Positions 48,762 through 59,535 of a stretch of DNA of 64,000 bases are shown here, piece by piece. The notes under the pieces are model-generated. The model was not told where the DNA came from, ran no database searches, and saw only the letters and a program-made list of their open reading frames with translations. The stretch comes from Welwitschia mirabilis (lineage: Eukaryota; Gnetophyta; Gnetopsida; Welwitschiales): contig JBOZIK010000001.1 of NCBI GenBank assembly GCA_051453625.1, positions 293,675,536-293,739,535 on the forward strand. The letters run 5' to 3'. Every line of letters begins with the position of its first letter. The stretch's first letter is position 1. The position numbers and the translations under genes were made by a program.

Positions 48762-49095
48762 TCATTTATTTCCAAAATGACATTTTATCAATCTAGTTCT
48801 TATGTCTATGATGCAATGGACTGTTGCATAGAAAGCTCTTTCTAGAAGTAGGGGACATCTACCTTGATGCTTCAATTCTAAGATAATTACGTCAATGGGG
48901 TAGAAAGCTTTCTCTATTTGAATGACCAAGTCCTTTATCATACCTAAAGGTTTCTTTATAGATGAATCAGCTAACTCCAAGACAATTTATATAGGTCTTA
49001 TTCTGTCTTCCAATCCAAGACATTGACAAATATGCAAGGGTGTAATGTTGACACTAGTTCCTATGTCGATCAAGGCTTTCTTATTTCTAGGGTTT
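48762..49095 (-). pseudogene. Tat-like aspartic protease
   Basis: The minus strand encodes ALIDIGTSVNITPLHICQCL, the active site of Tat/Athila proteases with the catalytic Asp kept (DIGTS for the usual DLGAS). After one in-frame TAA at the position of a Thr/Gln-rich loop, a 72-codon open frame continues ELADSSIKKPLGMIKDLVIQ, then FYPIDVIILELKHQGRCPLL, then the RAFYATVHCIIDIR helix, matching VPLILGRPFLATAxAxIDxR. The Gly of the usual LGRPF motif reads Glu. It would cleave the gag-pol polyprotein. One stop and few other lesions make it the best-preserved protease here. Confidence 0.8.
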
Positions 49096-49661
49096 TCTTC
49101 TAAATTGATACTAACGGTTGCTACCCCTGGATCTTTAAATTTTGGATACTTTTTGGAAACTAAGTTATTAATGGATTAAGCTAGAAAGACTTTGCTAGGA
49201 ATGGTTCATTTTTATTTTCTTATTATAAGGTCTTTCCACAGCTTAGAGTATTTAGGGTTCTCTTACAAAAGTTTCGAAAAAGGTAAGTTGATGCTCATGT
49301 TTTGCATTAAGACTTTCAAATGATCATCAAAGATGGGATTTGTGTTAAGCCTATTAACCCATGAGGTAGTAAATTTCTTTCGAAGAGGATCTTTCTTTTT
49401 GTTGCCAAGTGAAGGAAGGAAGGAATGATTTTCTAGAATTTCTATGTCCTTTTCTTCATCATTCTTGTTATTTTGAAGAATTGAAGCCTCAGGAGTAAGG
49501 GAGGTTATGTCATGTTCACTTCTTATTACCAGCTTAAAATTTTTTATTACTTCATTAAGGTTCAGTAAAGGTTGAGTGGCAATGGTCCCTTGTAATCTTT
49601 GATTGACAAGCATAGTTTGTTGCAAGATGTTTATAAGATTTTCTATGTTTGCATTTATCAT
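49096..49661 (-). pseudogene. Tat-like gag C-terminal region, 132-codon open part
   Basis: An open frame runs from an ATG at 49661 to 49263: a polar, Asn/Gln-rich start, an acidic stretch (NNKNDEEKDIEILENHSFLP), a KKKDPLRKKFTTSW segment and NTNPIFDDHLKVLMQNMSIN followed by LPFSKLL. Beyond its stop, at about 49255-49200, comes KLWKDLIIRK, equivalent to YAKLWKTFMKRK in the remnant at 8850-8895. In Tat/Athila elements this PFxxxLxxxPxYxKFLKxxL-type segment precedes protease. No domain with known activity; it is the spacer between nucleocapsid and protease. Confidence 0.65.
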
Positions 49662-49783
49662 TTCTTGAGTTTTTATAAACTTTTCAATAGAATTCCTAAT
49701 GGAATCACTATGGTTTTAGAAGATGGAAGATTTGCCAAGTTATTTGAATAGTTGAATTGAAAGTTGAGATGTTCAAATTTATT

Positions 49784-50190
49784 TCAAAAAGGTTGGGAGT
49801 TAGGATGATGTGTTTGAAAATTGTTAGGATTTAGTTGCTCATTCATCCTATTTTGAAAATTATGATTTGGGACTTGTATTTGGTTATAGTTTTGAATGTA
49901 GTTAAAAGGTTTTTGGTTGAAGGCATGTACTTTTTCATAGATTCTTTCTTTAAAAGTTGGAAGTAAAGGGCATTCTTTTATAATATGGTAGCTATCTTCA
50001 CACAAATCACATGTGGGAATAAAGACTTCACTTTTCTTAGTTGCCACTTTTGCAGCAAGGATTATTTGGGTATATTTCTCTAAGATACAAGTGAAATCCT
50101 TATGATGCTAGTTAGTTCATTTTCTACATTAGTTTCAGTTTTCTCATGTTTAACTTCTTTTAAGTCCTTAATGATTTGACCTATTGTTCA
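49784..50190 (-). pseudogene. Tat-like gag nucleocapsid with intact CCHC knuckle
   Basis: The minus-strand open frame 50047-49784 (87 codons) reads CDLCEDSYHIIKEC near its start, a perfect C-x2-C-x4-H-x4-C knuckle. An Asn/Gln/Tyr-rich tail (NYIQNYNQIQVPNHNFQNRM) follows, like the NxYNPxWRNHPNF segment of Tat/Athila gag. The knuckle would bind element RNA. It is the only knuckle in the window with all four ligands intact. The 990-N gap begins just upstream. Confidence 0.8.
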
Positions 50191-51180
50191 NNNNNNNNNN
50201 NNNNNNNNNNNNNNNNNNNNNNNNNNNNNNNNNNNNNNNNNNNNNNNNNNNNNNNNNNNNNNNNNNNNNNNNNNNNNNNNNNNNNNNNNNNNNNNNNNNN
50301 NNNNNNNNNNNNNNNNNNNNNNNNNNNNNNNNNNNNNNNNNNNNNNNNNNNNNNNNNNNNNNNNNNNNNNNNNNNNNNNNNNNNNNNNNNNNNNNNNNNN
50401 NNNNNNNNNNNNNNNNNNNNNNNNNNNNNNNNNNNNNNNNNNNNNNNNNNNNNNNNNNNNNNNNNNNNNNNNNNNNNNNNNNNNNNNNNNNNNNNNNNNN
50501 NNNNNNNNNNNNNNNNNNNNNNNNNNNNNNNNNNNNNNNNNNNNNNNNNNNNNNNNNNNNNNNNNNNNNNNNNNNNNNNNNNNNNNNNNNNNNNNNNNNN
50601 NNNNNNNNNNNNNNNNNNNNNNNNNNNNNNNNNNNNNNNNNNNNNNNNNNNNNNNNNNNNNNNNNNNNNNNNNNNNNNNNNNNNNNNNNNNNNNNNNNNN
50701 NNNNNNNNNNNNNNNNNNNNNNNNNNNNNNNNNNNNNNNNNNNNNNNNNNNNNNNNNNNNNNNNNNNNNNNNNNNNNNNNNNNNNNNNNNNNNNNNNNNN
50801 NNNNNNNNNNNNNNNNNNNNNNNNNNNNNNNNNNNNNNNNNNNNNNNNNNNNNNNNNNNNNNNNNNNNNNNNNNNNNNNNNNNNNNNNNNNNNNNNNNNN
50901 NNNNNNNNNNNNNNNNNNNNNNNNNNNNNNNNNNNNNNNNNNNNNNNNNNNNNNNNNNNNNNNNNNNNNNNNNNNNNNNNNNNNNNNNNNNNNNNNNNNN
51001 NNNNNNNNNNNNNNNNNNNNNNNNNNNNNNNNNNNNNNNNNNNNNNNNNNNNNNNNNNNNNNNNNNNNNNNNNNNNNNNNNNNNNNNNNNNNNNNNNNNN
51101 NNNNNNNNNNNNNNNNNNNNNNNNNNNNNNNNNNNNNNNNNNNNNNNNNNNNNNNNNNNNNNNNNNNNNNNNNNNNNNNN
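50191..51180. other. Assembly gap (990 N) inside gag
   Basis: Hides the capsid part of the Tat-like gag. Open frames of over 330 codons reported across it are made of N. Confidence 0.99.
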
Positions 51181-51397
51181 AGATAACCATATAGGTTCTA
51201 TCAATTATTTTCTTTTTACCATTTCCAGAAATAAAGATAAGTTGTTTAATTTCAGCGATGTATTGTAGAGGATCTTCATTAGGTTTTTCACTAAAGGTAG
51301 GGCAAGCATTCAAGTTTTGAACTTTTACATTATCACCAAGAGATAAGTTGAAAGGCTTTGGGATTTTAAGTTTTTTTCTTGTAATAAGATCTCTCAA
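51181..51397 (-). pseudogene. Tat-like gag N-terminal part
   Basis: Minus strand from an ATG at 51397: MRDLITRKKLKIPKPFNLSL, then FSEKPNEDPLQYIAEIKQLI. The pattern MxxLxxxxxxxxPxxI followed by FxGxPxEDPxxHIxxF is the usual start of Tat/Athila gag. It is open to the gap. The Met is the first in frame after the leader and is a reasonable start. Confidence 0.65.
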
Positions 51398-51971
51398 AGT
51401 AGCATGAGTATTGTGTTGAGAAGGAGTAGAAGTAAGGGTTCCAATGATAAGGAATGGATTTGGAGAGATAGGTTATTTTTGTTTTTGATTAGAGGTTGAT
51501 ATAATAGTAAAATTAGATTCTTCTATAGAATTAAAATCATAAATTGTAGAAAATTGTAAATCTTATGTACCTGGATTGTTTTGATTTGTTCAATTTCAAA
51601 ATTTAACAAACCTCTTCTGTAATATTTTCAGCAATGAACTGTCACTCTCTAAGATATTTTCCTTTTTTTTTTTATTTTGACAATCTAGTCTTGAATTTGA
51701 GAAGGTGACATCCTATATGTCATCCTGATGATTACCTAGATAACAAAAACATAGAAAATATAGACAACCACAGAAAGAGGGAAAGTAGAAAATGGAACAA
51801 TCATCTGACTATGACATCTAGATGATGAAGGGAATTTTAGAGGTTAGCAAAAAAATCTGAAATATCTAGAAAAACCAAAACAAAAACTTATAGAAGATAC
51901 TAATATGTCACTGATACAGCAAACATCTGGAATATCTACTAAAGCAACAACAACTCTCAATCTCCAAATAG
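51398..51971. other. Leader of Tat-like element
   Basis: Between PBS and gag. No open frame above 60 codons on the element strand apart from one at 52026-51844 that overlaps the LTR end and PBS. Contains a T-rich run near 51662-51676. Confidence 0.5.
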
Positions 51972-51995
51972 CCTTCCCCAGTAACGGTGCTAAGA
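51972..51995 (-). other. Primer-binding region of Tat-like element, decayed
   Basis: Directly after the 5' LTR the minus strand reads TTAGCACCGTTACTGGGGAA. As I recall it, Athila/Tat elements share TGGCGCCGTTGCCGGGGA at this place. The differences are all G-to-A or C-to-T. Confidence 0.75.
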
Positions 51996-53102
51996 TGTTG
52001 TAGTGGATATTTATGCAATGTTTCATGCCTTGGTATGAATCCTGTTAATCACAAATAAGATGCATAAACACAACACACTAGTATAGACGATAGTGATTTA
52101 AATGTCGTAATTCTATTGAAGGCCAAAGTATTGGATAAAAGAGTTGCTTTCATGAGAAAATTGTGTAATCCTAATCGACTGAAATAAATTACAATGCATG
52201 AAATTAAAATAAACAATTATTATGTAAATCTAATCTAGGAAAATAAATAATAATACACTTAAACTAATCAAGCTCAACCTTTATAAAGGTTGCCCTCATA
52301 ATCTATATAATAAAAAAAGCTTATCACCAAATCTTTAATAACATAAACTATAAGAGAGAAGCTCTTGTATATATTAAATACAAAAGAAGATAATTTATAT
52401 TAAAAAGCATGCAACATTTATATTATAAAGTAACCATTTCTTCATGAAGGAAATACTACCCAATACCAAGGGAACATCTCTCTATAATCATAGAATGATT
52501 CTCTGGTCTCAAGATTTCCTATCACGAGCATGTTAGGTACTATCAAAGATGATTAGGGATTGAGGGGGAGACCCTTATTTATAGACAAAAAATAAAGGAA
52601 AACTAACATAAAAGCGAAAGAGAAAATCTAGCTAACAAGTAAAGAAAAGTTGCAAAGAAGTGGCGACAACTCAAGAAAACATTCAGTCAAAGTATGAAAG
52701 AACAGTGTCATCTTTCTGATCATCCAGATGCTTATTGAAGATGATGAAGACTGATAATTAGATATCTGTTTGCTATAGTTTAACTACCTATAAACTACAT
52801 GTGAACTTATTATCGCCCTATTAAAGATGTTATCCATTACTAATGTCTGGATGATTAAATGAACAACGGTCTCTTCTTCATCTTCTGTCAATCTAATCTT
52901 ACTGTTGTTTATGGGAATGATTATCTAAAATATCATTTATCCATATCTGCACAAAATGCTTATAATTTATTTGGAAATTATATGTTTTCATTCTGTTCAT
53001 TCTGGTTCTCCATTATCATGAGAACTAAGCATTTATGTGTTAATTCACCTACAAAACAACTTAGAATATCCTATCAAATACACGTAAGTTGGTGGTACAA
53101 CA
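51996..53102 (-). repeat. 5' LTR of Tat-like element
   Basis: 1107 bp without gaps, from TGTTGTAGTG to GGTACAACA in plus coordinates. Contains a TATA box at 52572-52586 on the minus strand (TCTATAAATAAGGG, with the flanking GGGGGAGA also kept in the other LTR). The 87-codon plus frame at 52859-53122 is antisense to the LTR and not a gene. Confidence 0.9.
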
Positions 53103-53780
53103 ATAGTCCTTTTTATAAATAAAAAGGATTAAAACCCTAGGTTTTAGCACATTTTTAATTTTTACAATTGTAAAATCAAGCCATCTACAACTAGAAGACA
53201 TTTAAAATGCAAAAATTAGACATCTACAAACTCAAAGTAGTCTCCTATTAAAAACTTTTTAATACATTTTCTTGTTGTTAAGACATCTATAAAATTGAAC
53301 ATGTCTAATTTAAAAAGATAAAATAATATACATACCCTTTCAAAATATCTGTCAAACTCAAGATGTTAGCCTCCAAGACATTTACAAATCTAAAGATATC
53401 TCCATTAGAGATATCTACAAAATTGAAGACATCTATAATGAAAGTTCTAGATTTTTCAAAACGATCTATGACTAATACAAACATAATAATACTTTAAAAA
53501 GGATAGATATCATAATATAATTTAACATTAACTATACCAACTATATTTAATTATAATCTTAACTCATAAGATAAATACAATGAAGTTGATATGGTAAAGA
53601 ATATTACCTATTTTATTTAACTGATTAGGCAATACTCAAGCTCTAAGTTCCTATATAGCTTCACATATTTTTCTTTGTCTTGTGATTTAAAGGTTTTGTT
53701 ATCAAGTGTATCAATAGTATATTGTATCTACATGTCTTTGTTATGTCTTTTATACTTTATTAAGTCCTTCCCGTCTTCAT
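53103..53780 (-). other. SIRE-like internal fragment with recurring GACATCTA motif
   Basis: No coding match. The words GACATCTACAAA, GACATCTATAAAATTGAA, GACATTTACAAA and GATATCTACAAAATTGAAG recur between about 53185 and 53435, with GACATCTATAATG just after. The same word is present in inverted form in the LTRs of the copia element (AGACATCTTCAATTT, TAGATGTCTT). It may be a piece of a related LTR in plus orientation. The expected copia protease and integrase are absent. Confidence 0.4.
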
Positions 53781-56032
53781 GCTTATGCTTTGGTTTCTTG
53801 ATTTTGCTTAATAAACATTTGAATTCATTGGAAGTACTTTATGAGGAATTTTTTATTATAAGTGCTAATTTTACTTGTGGTACCCAAAACTTTTTGGTTT
53901 TAACTATACAAAATGTTATACCATTCTACTAAGCCTTTTAGCATTGTTAGTATAATACCTATCTTTACATGTTATTAGACATCTTTACAAATAATGACCT
54001 TTGTTAGGATAATAATAGCAAATAACATTATCTTTAAATTCCAAATGTTCATACCTTTACTTCTAATTTCATTTTGCATATAGAGAGACTAAAGTGCTAG
54101 TAGTGGCTTCAGTGTGTTCCAAAACACTCTTCCTCTTGGATTTATACTTTACTCAAGCATAATATTTAAAGTCTCTTTTACTTGAGTAAGTATTTTGATG
54201 GTTTGATTAGAATATAAAAGTTCTTATCTAACATTCTCTAGTTCACACATTAGACTATTAATCTTAACTTTAAGAGATAAGTTTTTACAAGATAAATTTT
54301 TGCAAGCATTTTTTTTCTTATTCATATGCCTTTTTCATGATTATGAAGCATCTTTCTCATTTTAGTACATAATTTTTTTAGATTAATAAATTCTTTAGAA
54401 ATTACAATGTACTTTTCTTGAATACTCATATCTAAATCATCTTAAATTTCTAAGTTATGCTTTCCTTTTGTTTCATTATTGTCTTCTTGAAGGTGTGCAA
54501 TAGCCATGTATGAAGGATGTTCTTTCTCATTATTGGATGTTTCTTCTTTTATTGTCTTTTTATCATTATTTCGTCCTATAAAGAATGATTTCTTCTTGTT
54601 TGGCTCTTTCTTTTGTTTTGTATCTTGCAATCTATTAGTATTAGGCATTCCAAGGTTGTATGTTCTAATCCTTCATATACGTAAAATTCTACTTTTAAAA
54701 TATTAGGAAAAAAAATCATTAATATAAGACTTACTTGTTGAGTTACCTTTGGATGAGAAACTAGATGGTTTTCTAAAGTCCTTCCCTTTGTTATATTTAT
54801 GTTCAAAAGTCTTTTTACTATTTTTATAATGAAAGAAAGTTTATCATTTTCATTATGAGAGTTATTTATTTTTGTTGTTCCTTTACCTTTTCTTTTGATA
54901 TTTGATTCATGCTTTGACTTGTCTTAAATGCAATAGGTTTTTCCTTCTATACTCCATCTTGTATTATATTCATTTGATATGTTGTAAGAGAACTTTATAC
55001 TCCTTCTCTCTTCATTGTCTTGAAATATTTAGATTCTTTGATAGCTAAGTCATGGTGTTGTATTTAGGAATTAGTGATCTAACAAATTTTTAATTACCTT
55101 TACTTCTAAAAGACATTATTCAATGCCACATATTGCATTTACAATATTTGAAACTCTAGTAAATTACTCATAAATCTTTCTTAATTGTTAATCTTAAGAT
55201 TCTCAAATTGAATTGATTTCTCCAATCTAGAAGCTTAGATTGTTTTACAATAGAAGTTCCTTCATATGTTCCAATTAGAACATTTCATATTTCTTATGCC
55301 ATCTTATAACCTACTATTTTATTAAATATTTCTATGAATAAAGTTGAATAAAGTGCATTATTAGCTTTAGAGTCATACATAAAATCAGCTTTTTCCATCT
55401 ATATAGTATTTNNNNNNNNNNNNNNNNNNNNNNNNNNNNNNNNNNNNNNNNNNNNNNNNNNNNNNNNNNNNNNNNNNNNNNNNNNNNNNNNNNNNNNNNN
55501 NNNNNNNNNNNNNNNNNNNNNNNNNNNNNNNNNNNNNNNNNNNNNNNNNNNNNNNNNNNNNNNNNNNNNNNNNNNNNNNNNNNNNNNNNNNNNNNNNNNN
55601 NNNNNNNNNNNNNNNNNNNNNNNNNNNNNNNNNNNNNNNNNNNNNNNNNNNNNNNNNNNNNNNNNNNNNNNNNNNNNNNNNNNNNNNNNNNNNNNNNNNN
55701 NNNNNNNNNNNNNNNNNNNNNNNNNNNNNNNNNNNNNNNNNNNNNNNNNNNNNNNNNNNNNNNNNNNNNNNNNNNNNNNNNNNNNNNNNNNNNNNNNNNN
55801 NNNNNNNNNNNNNNNNNNNNNNNNNNNNNNNNNNNNNNNNTTTTCTCTTGATCTAAGTATTAGTATTTCCTGTAGCATTTGTAATAGTTTCCATAGAATA
55901 TGTGTAGCCTTATTTTATGCTCTTCCATACTTGGAACTAAAAATACTATAAGTACACCTGCATCCGCATCTTCCAATAGGCAAATTTTATCCCATTAAAG
56001 AGCATAGGTCTAACAGATGGCATCCCTTCCAT
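53781..56032 (-). pseudogene. SIRE-like copia gag, with coiled coil and two decayed zinc knuckles
   Basis: From an ATG at 56032 the minus strand reads EGMPSVRPMLFNGIKFAYWK, the standard copia gag start (xxRPPxFNGxNYxxWK). After a 429-N gap (55840-55412) comes ADFMYDSKANNALYSTLF and LIGTYEGTSIVKQSK, the UBN2-type core. A first knuckle at about 54640-54690 keeps His and the last Cys, but the first two Cys positions read Phe and Tyr. Then a charged linker, a coiled-coil region (about 54275-54112, LKVKINSLMCELENVR and ILTQVKETLNIMLE) and a second knuckle (54020-53979) with the second Cys as Tyr and a stop. KTKKFWVPQV follows (53905-53876). Two knuckles, a coiled coil and a WVPK segment are characteristic of SIRE/Maximus gag. 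Confidence 0.8.
55412..55840. other. Assembly gap (429 N) inside copia gag
   Basis: Hides about 140 codons of the N-terminal half of gag. Confidence 0.99.
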
Positions 56033-56071
56033 TGTTCACTTAAGGAAGTTACTCATTTTCATAAGTACCCA

Positions 56072-56082
56072 CTTTGATACCA
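56072..56082 (-). other. Primer binding site of SIRE-like element
   Basis: The minus strand reads TGGTATCAAAG, one base from the tRNA-Met complementary TGGTATCAGAG, two bases after the CA end of the 5' LTR. Confidence 0.85.
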
Positions 56083-56084
56083 CT

Positions 56085-57542
56085 TGAGAATCATTGAACT
56101 CAAACAGAAGGGATGAATGAGTTCCATCAAATTAAAAATTAAACTAATAATAAAATAAAAATATACAATAAAAACATCTTATCAAATAATGTGCTTCCTC
56201 AACTTGTGTACATCCACATATAGAGGATAGCTTCTACTTGCACCTACAAATATACTCAACCTATAAGAAAATAGTGGCTTTCTAATTCACCATTAACCTT
56301 ATTAAAAATTAAAGTCTTTTCACAATGTAGTATTATTTTCCCCTTAATGGAACATTGGTTTTCATAGATGCACCATGAATCTTTATAATAGTGAGAATCT
56401 TCTTGCAAAGAAGCACTTTATTCCTCATATGGAAATAATGGTTTTTTGGATTACCAATAACCTTATATTAAATAAGTTCCTAAAATCAGAATATCAAATG
56501 GACACCCTTATAGGATTTTCCTTATACAATTTTTAATATTTAAGAATTAACTTATAACAATATTTAATGATAAGATAATCTATAATGTAAAACCAAAAGT
56601 ATGATATAATCACAAGCTTAAAGATTTTTCATTGATGAAGATTTGAGCTCCTTGATGTTTTTGTTATAGTTATGAATATGAATTAAGATAACAACAATGT
56701 AGGTCCAAGATTAAATAATGAAAGTAATGTAAGCTCCTTGCAAATGATGTCTTTGATTCTTTGTAAGAATTTCCTTACACTCACGTATTATTTGTTTTTG
56801 ATCTGATCATTATATGCCAAGATTTAAAACCTGAGTATTTTTTAAAGCTCTAAAAATTGTTCTTTATTGTATGACATTGAGGATTTATATGATTGAGGAA
56901 GATCTAGTTATTTAAGCTTGAAAGGTAACTATTTAACATTGTAATCACTACACAATGGGTAGCCAATGCCTAGGTGTTAGGTGAATAACTTCAGTATTTA
57001 TTGATGTGAACTTTGATCTAAGACATCTTCATTTTTGTAAACATCTAGTAATAGTCAATCACCTTCTATCTTATAGATTTTTTAGTCAACTTGGCTAGAA
57101 TTTAATAATTTTTTCTCTATAGTATCCTTAGACCTCTATAATAATGAATCTATAGTGTATAAGTCCATAGATTAATTGAAACTTAAGATATTAGTTAAAA
57201 ACCAAATTAACTTTATTACCTATTTTGGTTTAATATAGACTCTTTAACCATGTAGACATCTTTATCTATGTTAAATTCAACTTTCAACTCAGTTGTCTTA
57301 AATGTGATTATCATCTTATAGACTATGACTTAAATTCCAATACATCAAAGACATTTTCAATTTCCTAGACATCTTTAAATAGTTAATTTTATATTTTACT
57401 AACTGATCCTTTTCATCATTTGATATCTTTAAAGGTACATAATGGCCTAAGACCTATTAATGTCTGATGCTCTTGATATTAACCTGTCTATACACTGATA
57501 CAAAATATTTAACAAGTGAAATTATAAAAACTAGATTTACCA
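56085..57542 (-). repeat. 5' LTR of SIRE-like copia element
   Basis: 1458 bp, gap-free. In plus coordinates begins TGAGAATCATTGAAC and ends AAACTAGATTTACCA; on the element strand it runs TGGTAAATC to TTCTCA. Matches 31489-32972. Confidence 0.8.
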
Positions 57543-57849
57543 ATTATGCATCATGGGTTTTAGGAATTCTAATTATTTGTTCTATACAAATTTTTGTTTT
57601 TCCTATTTGTGTGTGACAAAGTTCTTTTATGGACTTGCATGTATATGCATGTAGTTAGAAATAAGAGATTGGAAAGAAATAGTACTTCTATTATATATTG
57701 ATTCCAATTTGAATAAGAGGCTCTAGATTGTATTATTATAGTTCTTTCTCCTCTATGAAAAGCCATATATATAAATCTATAGGAGCTCATACCTTAAGGT
57801 TCTAATGAAGATAGTTTTCCCTAGCAAGAAAGGCCAAGGGTAGGGTATT
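57543..57849. other. No recognised gene
   Basis: Sequence between the copia 5' LTR and the LINE. A 73-codon minus frame (57569-57790) has no recognisable motif. Confidence 0.4.
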
Positions 57850-58089
57850 AAAGAGGTAGAAGCAAGAAAAAAAATGAAAACCTTGATAATATCACCTACA
57901 ATAGGATGTTTAAAGAAGCATCATAGAAAAAGAGATGGTTCAAGCATGAGGAACTGAATTTAAAAGAGGGAACTAACATCAAAACATTATTAGAGAGCAA
58001 GAAGATAAGTTTTGTTTTTCCCTAATGGAGACTTCCAATGGAAGGTCTCCAATGTGAAGAGAGATGAAAACTTGTGTTCCAAAGGCTTG

Positions 58090-58420
58090 GTTAAATATGA
58101 GAGTAAAAATCACTCTAATTAGAGTAAATGATTACTTTTCAATTTTCACTAATGAGAATAACTATAACATAGTAGAAGCTATGGTATCTTAGAGGGTAGA
58201 AAATCTTATTATGTAAGTGGAAATATGATACCTAGGCTATCTCTAAGGATAATGGAATAAATTAAAAAAATCTAGATTAAAGCAATGGCTTGTAATTTGG
58301 ATCCAACTATTAGGTCTTCCAAGGAAGTTCTAAACAAAATTAGTCTTACAAGATGTTACCTCATTTTTTTAGTGAACTTATTATTATTAAACAAGATATA
58401 CTGATAGGAACTACAAAACC
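58090..58420 (+). pseudogene. LINE ORF1 remnant (DUF4283-like)
   Basis: The frame near 58130-58330 reads FTNENNYNIVEAMVS, then after stops QWLVIWIQLLGLPRKF, then a stop, TKLVLQDV. Plant LINE ORF1 has a DUF4283 domain with F-x3-D-x3-V, a Trp-rich strand and VWIRLPGLPxEFW followed by L-x2-IG. The WIQLLGLP match is distinctive. This protein would bind the LINE RNA. The expected C-terminal CCHC knuckle was not found. Confidence 0.65.
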
Positions 58421-59535
58421 AAATTCTAGATTGTATGTGAAAATGATGAAGGACATACAACCAATCTCACATATTAGGCTTTAGGATTTCCATAAAATTT
58501 TTTCCTAGGAAATGATGTATGAATACATCCTAGATCTCTATAAACGTGCATGTGGTAAGGGCATATGTTAATCCATTATGATAAATCCCATCACAACGAA
58601 ATGCAAGAAAAGCCCATGAGTGGAGATAGGTAGCCTAATAAGCATTAACAAAAAGAAGATTACTTACTAGTTATAAGCACTGAATACATAACTCAACACA
58701 ATATCGGACCACACAGATCCCACAAATGAATAGAAATTTGGATCTACTTTGGATCTTACCTAAATTGACACACACTTTCCATCTGAACAAGCCCTTATAG
58801 ACTCATAAGGCTTTGGTGGTACTATGGTATGGCTATTCCCTTAAAACATTTTATTTTTACGTAAGGATGTAATAATAGCCATACAAATTAAACTATAATG
58901 AGGAAGAACCACTAGTAAGGAGTTTCAATAAATTAGTGAAAAATCATAAATTTGCAATCTTGAAGATTAAAATCAAAAAAGATGAATCATAATTTCAAGT
59001 AAATTTTTCTATGGAAAAGTAATAGAAAATAAACTACTCAAATCTAGTGCTAATCAATATTCCTTCTATATAGAATTCATCCTAGAGAATGGGATTAATG
59101 ATGGATGATAGATGGAAAATAGTAACATCTAAGAAAAATTGTAAACTTCCACATAATGGGCATAATAGAAATACATGACAAGATTCAATTAACATTCCTT
59201 TAGAAAAATTCGTTTCTCAAAATATAAGCAAAGAGGGGGAGAGATGGATAGATGAGGAAAGCCCTAAGGGAAGCATAAGGGGATTCCTCTTAGCTTTCAA
59301 CATTTAATGAGATCTTAGAAGCCCTTTCAATCATGAAAAAATATAAATAAAATCTACACAAGATATAATCCATAACATATAAGATTCCCTAAATGAGCTA
59401 GCTATAAGCATTAATGACAGGTACAAGATAATAAATTAGGAAGATGCTACCAATGAGGATACTCACGTGATAGGACTAGAATTATTTGATGGTTGTAAAC
59501 ATCCATTTGCGAGAATGATTATAGTACTATATAAT

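Larger units (their letters stand above)
45483..53102 (-). mobile_element. Tat/Athila-like gypsy element without RT and integrase
   Basis: LTRs at 45483-46839 and 51996-53102, with perfect 5-bp inverted ends TGTTG/CAACA in the outer copies, bound an internal region read leftwards on the minus strand: PBS-like site, gag N-terminus (51397-51181), a 990-N gap, zinc knuckle (about 50020-49975), gag/protease linker, and protease (49095-48762). Between protease and the polypurine tract (46852-46840) only about 1.9 kb remain, with no RT, RNase H or integrase motif. The element is a gag-protease deletion derivative. LTR divergence is about a tenth by eye, the lowest in this window. Flanking 5-mers (GATAT and ATAGT) do not match. 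Confidence 0.85.
31489..57542 (-). mobile_element. SIRE/Maximus-like Ty1/copia element split by two nested gypsy insertions
   Basis: A pair of diverged direct repeats of 1484 and 1458 bp bounds the element. On the minus strand the 5' LTR (57542-56085) is followed by a tRNA-Met-type PBS and a copia gag with two knuckles and a coiled coil. The 3' LTR (32972-31489) is preceded by a polypurine tract of the form ATCATC-AAAAAGGGGGAGA. These marks on opposite inner edges and in one orientation support one element. Removing the gypsy elements at 34811-44560 and 45483-53102 leaves about 8.7 kb. No copia protease, integrase, RT or RNase H is recognisable in the remainder, so pol has been lost. Target-site duplications are not visible (GCTAA versus ATTAT). 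Confidence 0.75.

Noticed and set aside
50168-51397. Open frames of 336-409 codons
   Set aside because: Composed of N from the 990-base gap, except for the gag N-terminal part at 51181-51397, which is annotated separately.
52859-53122. 87-codon plus-strand frame
   Set aside because: Lies within the LTR of the Tat-like element and is broken in the other LTR copy.
54506-54706. 66-codon plus-strand hydrophobic frame
   Set aside because: Antisense shadow of the copia gag linker and knuckle region.
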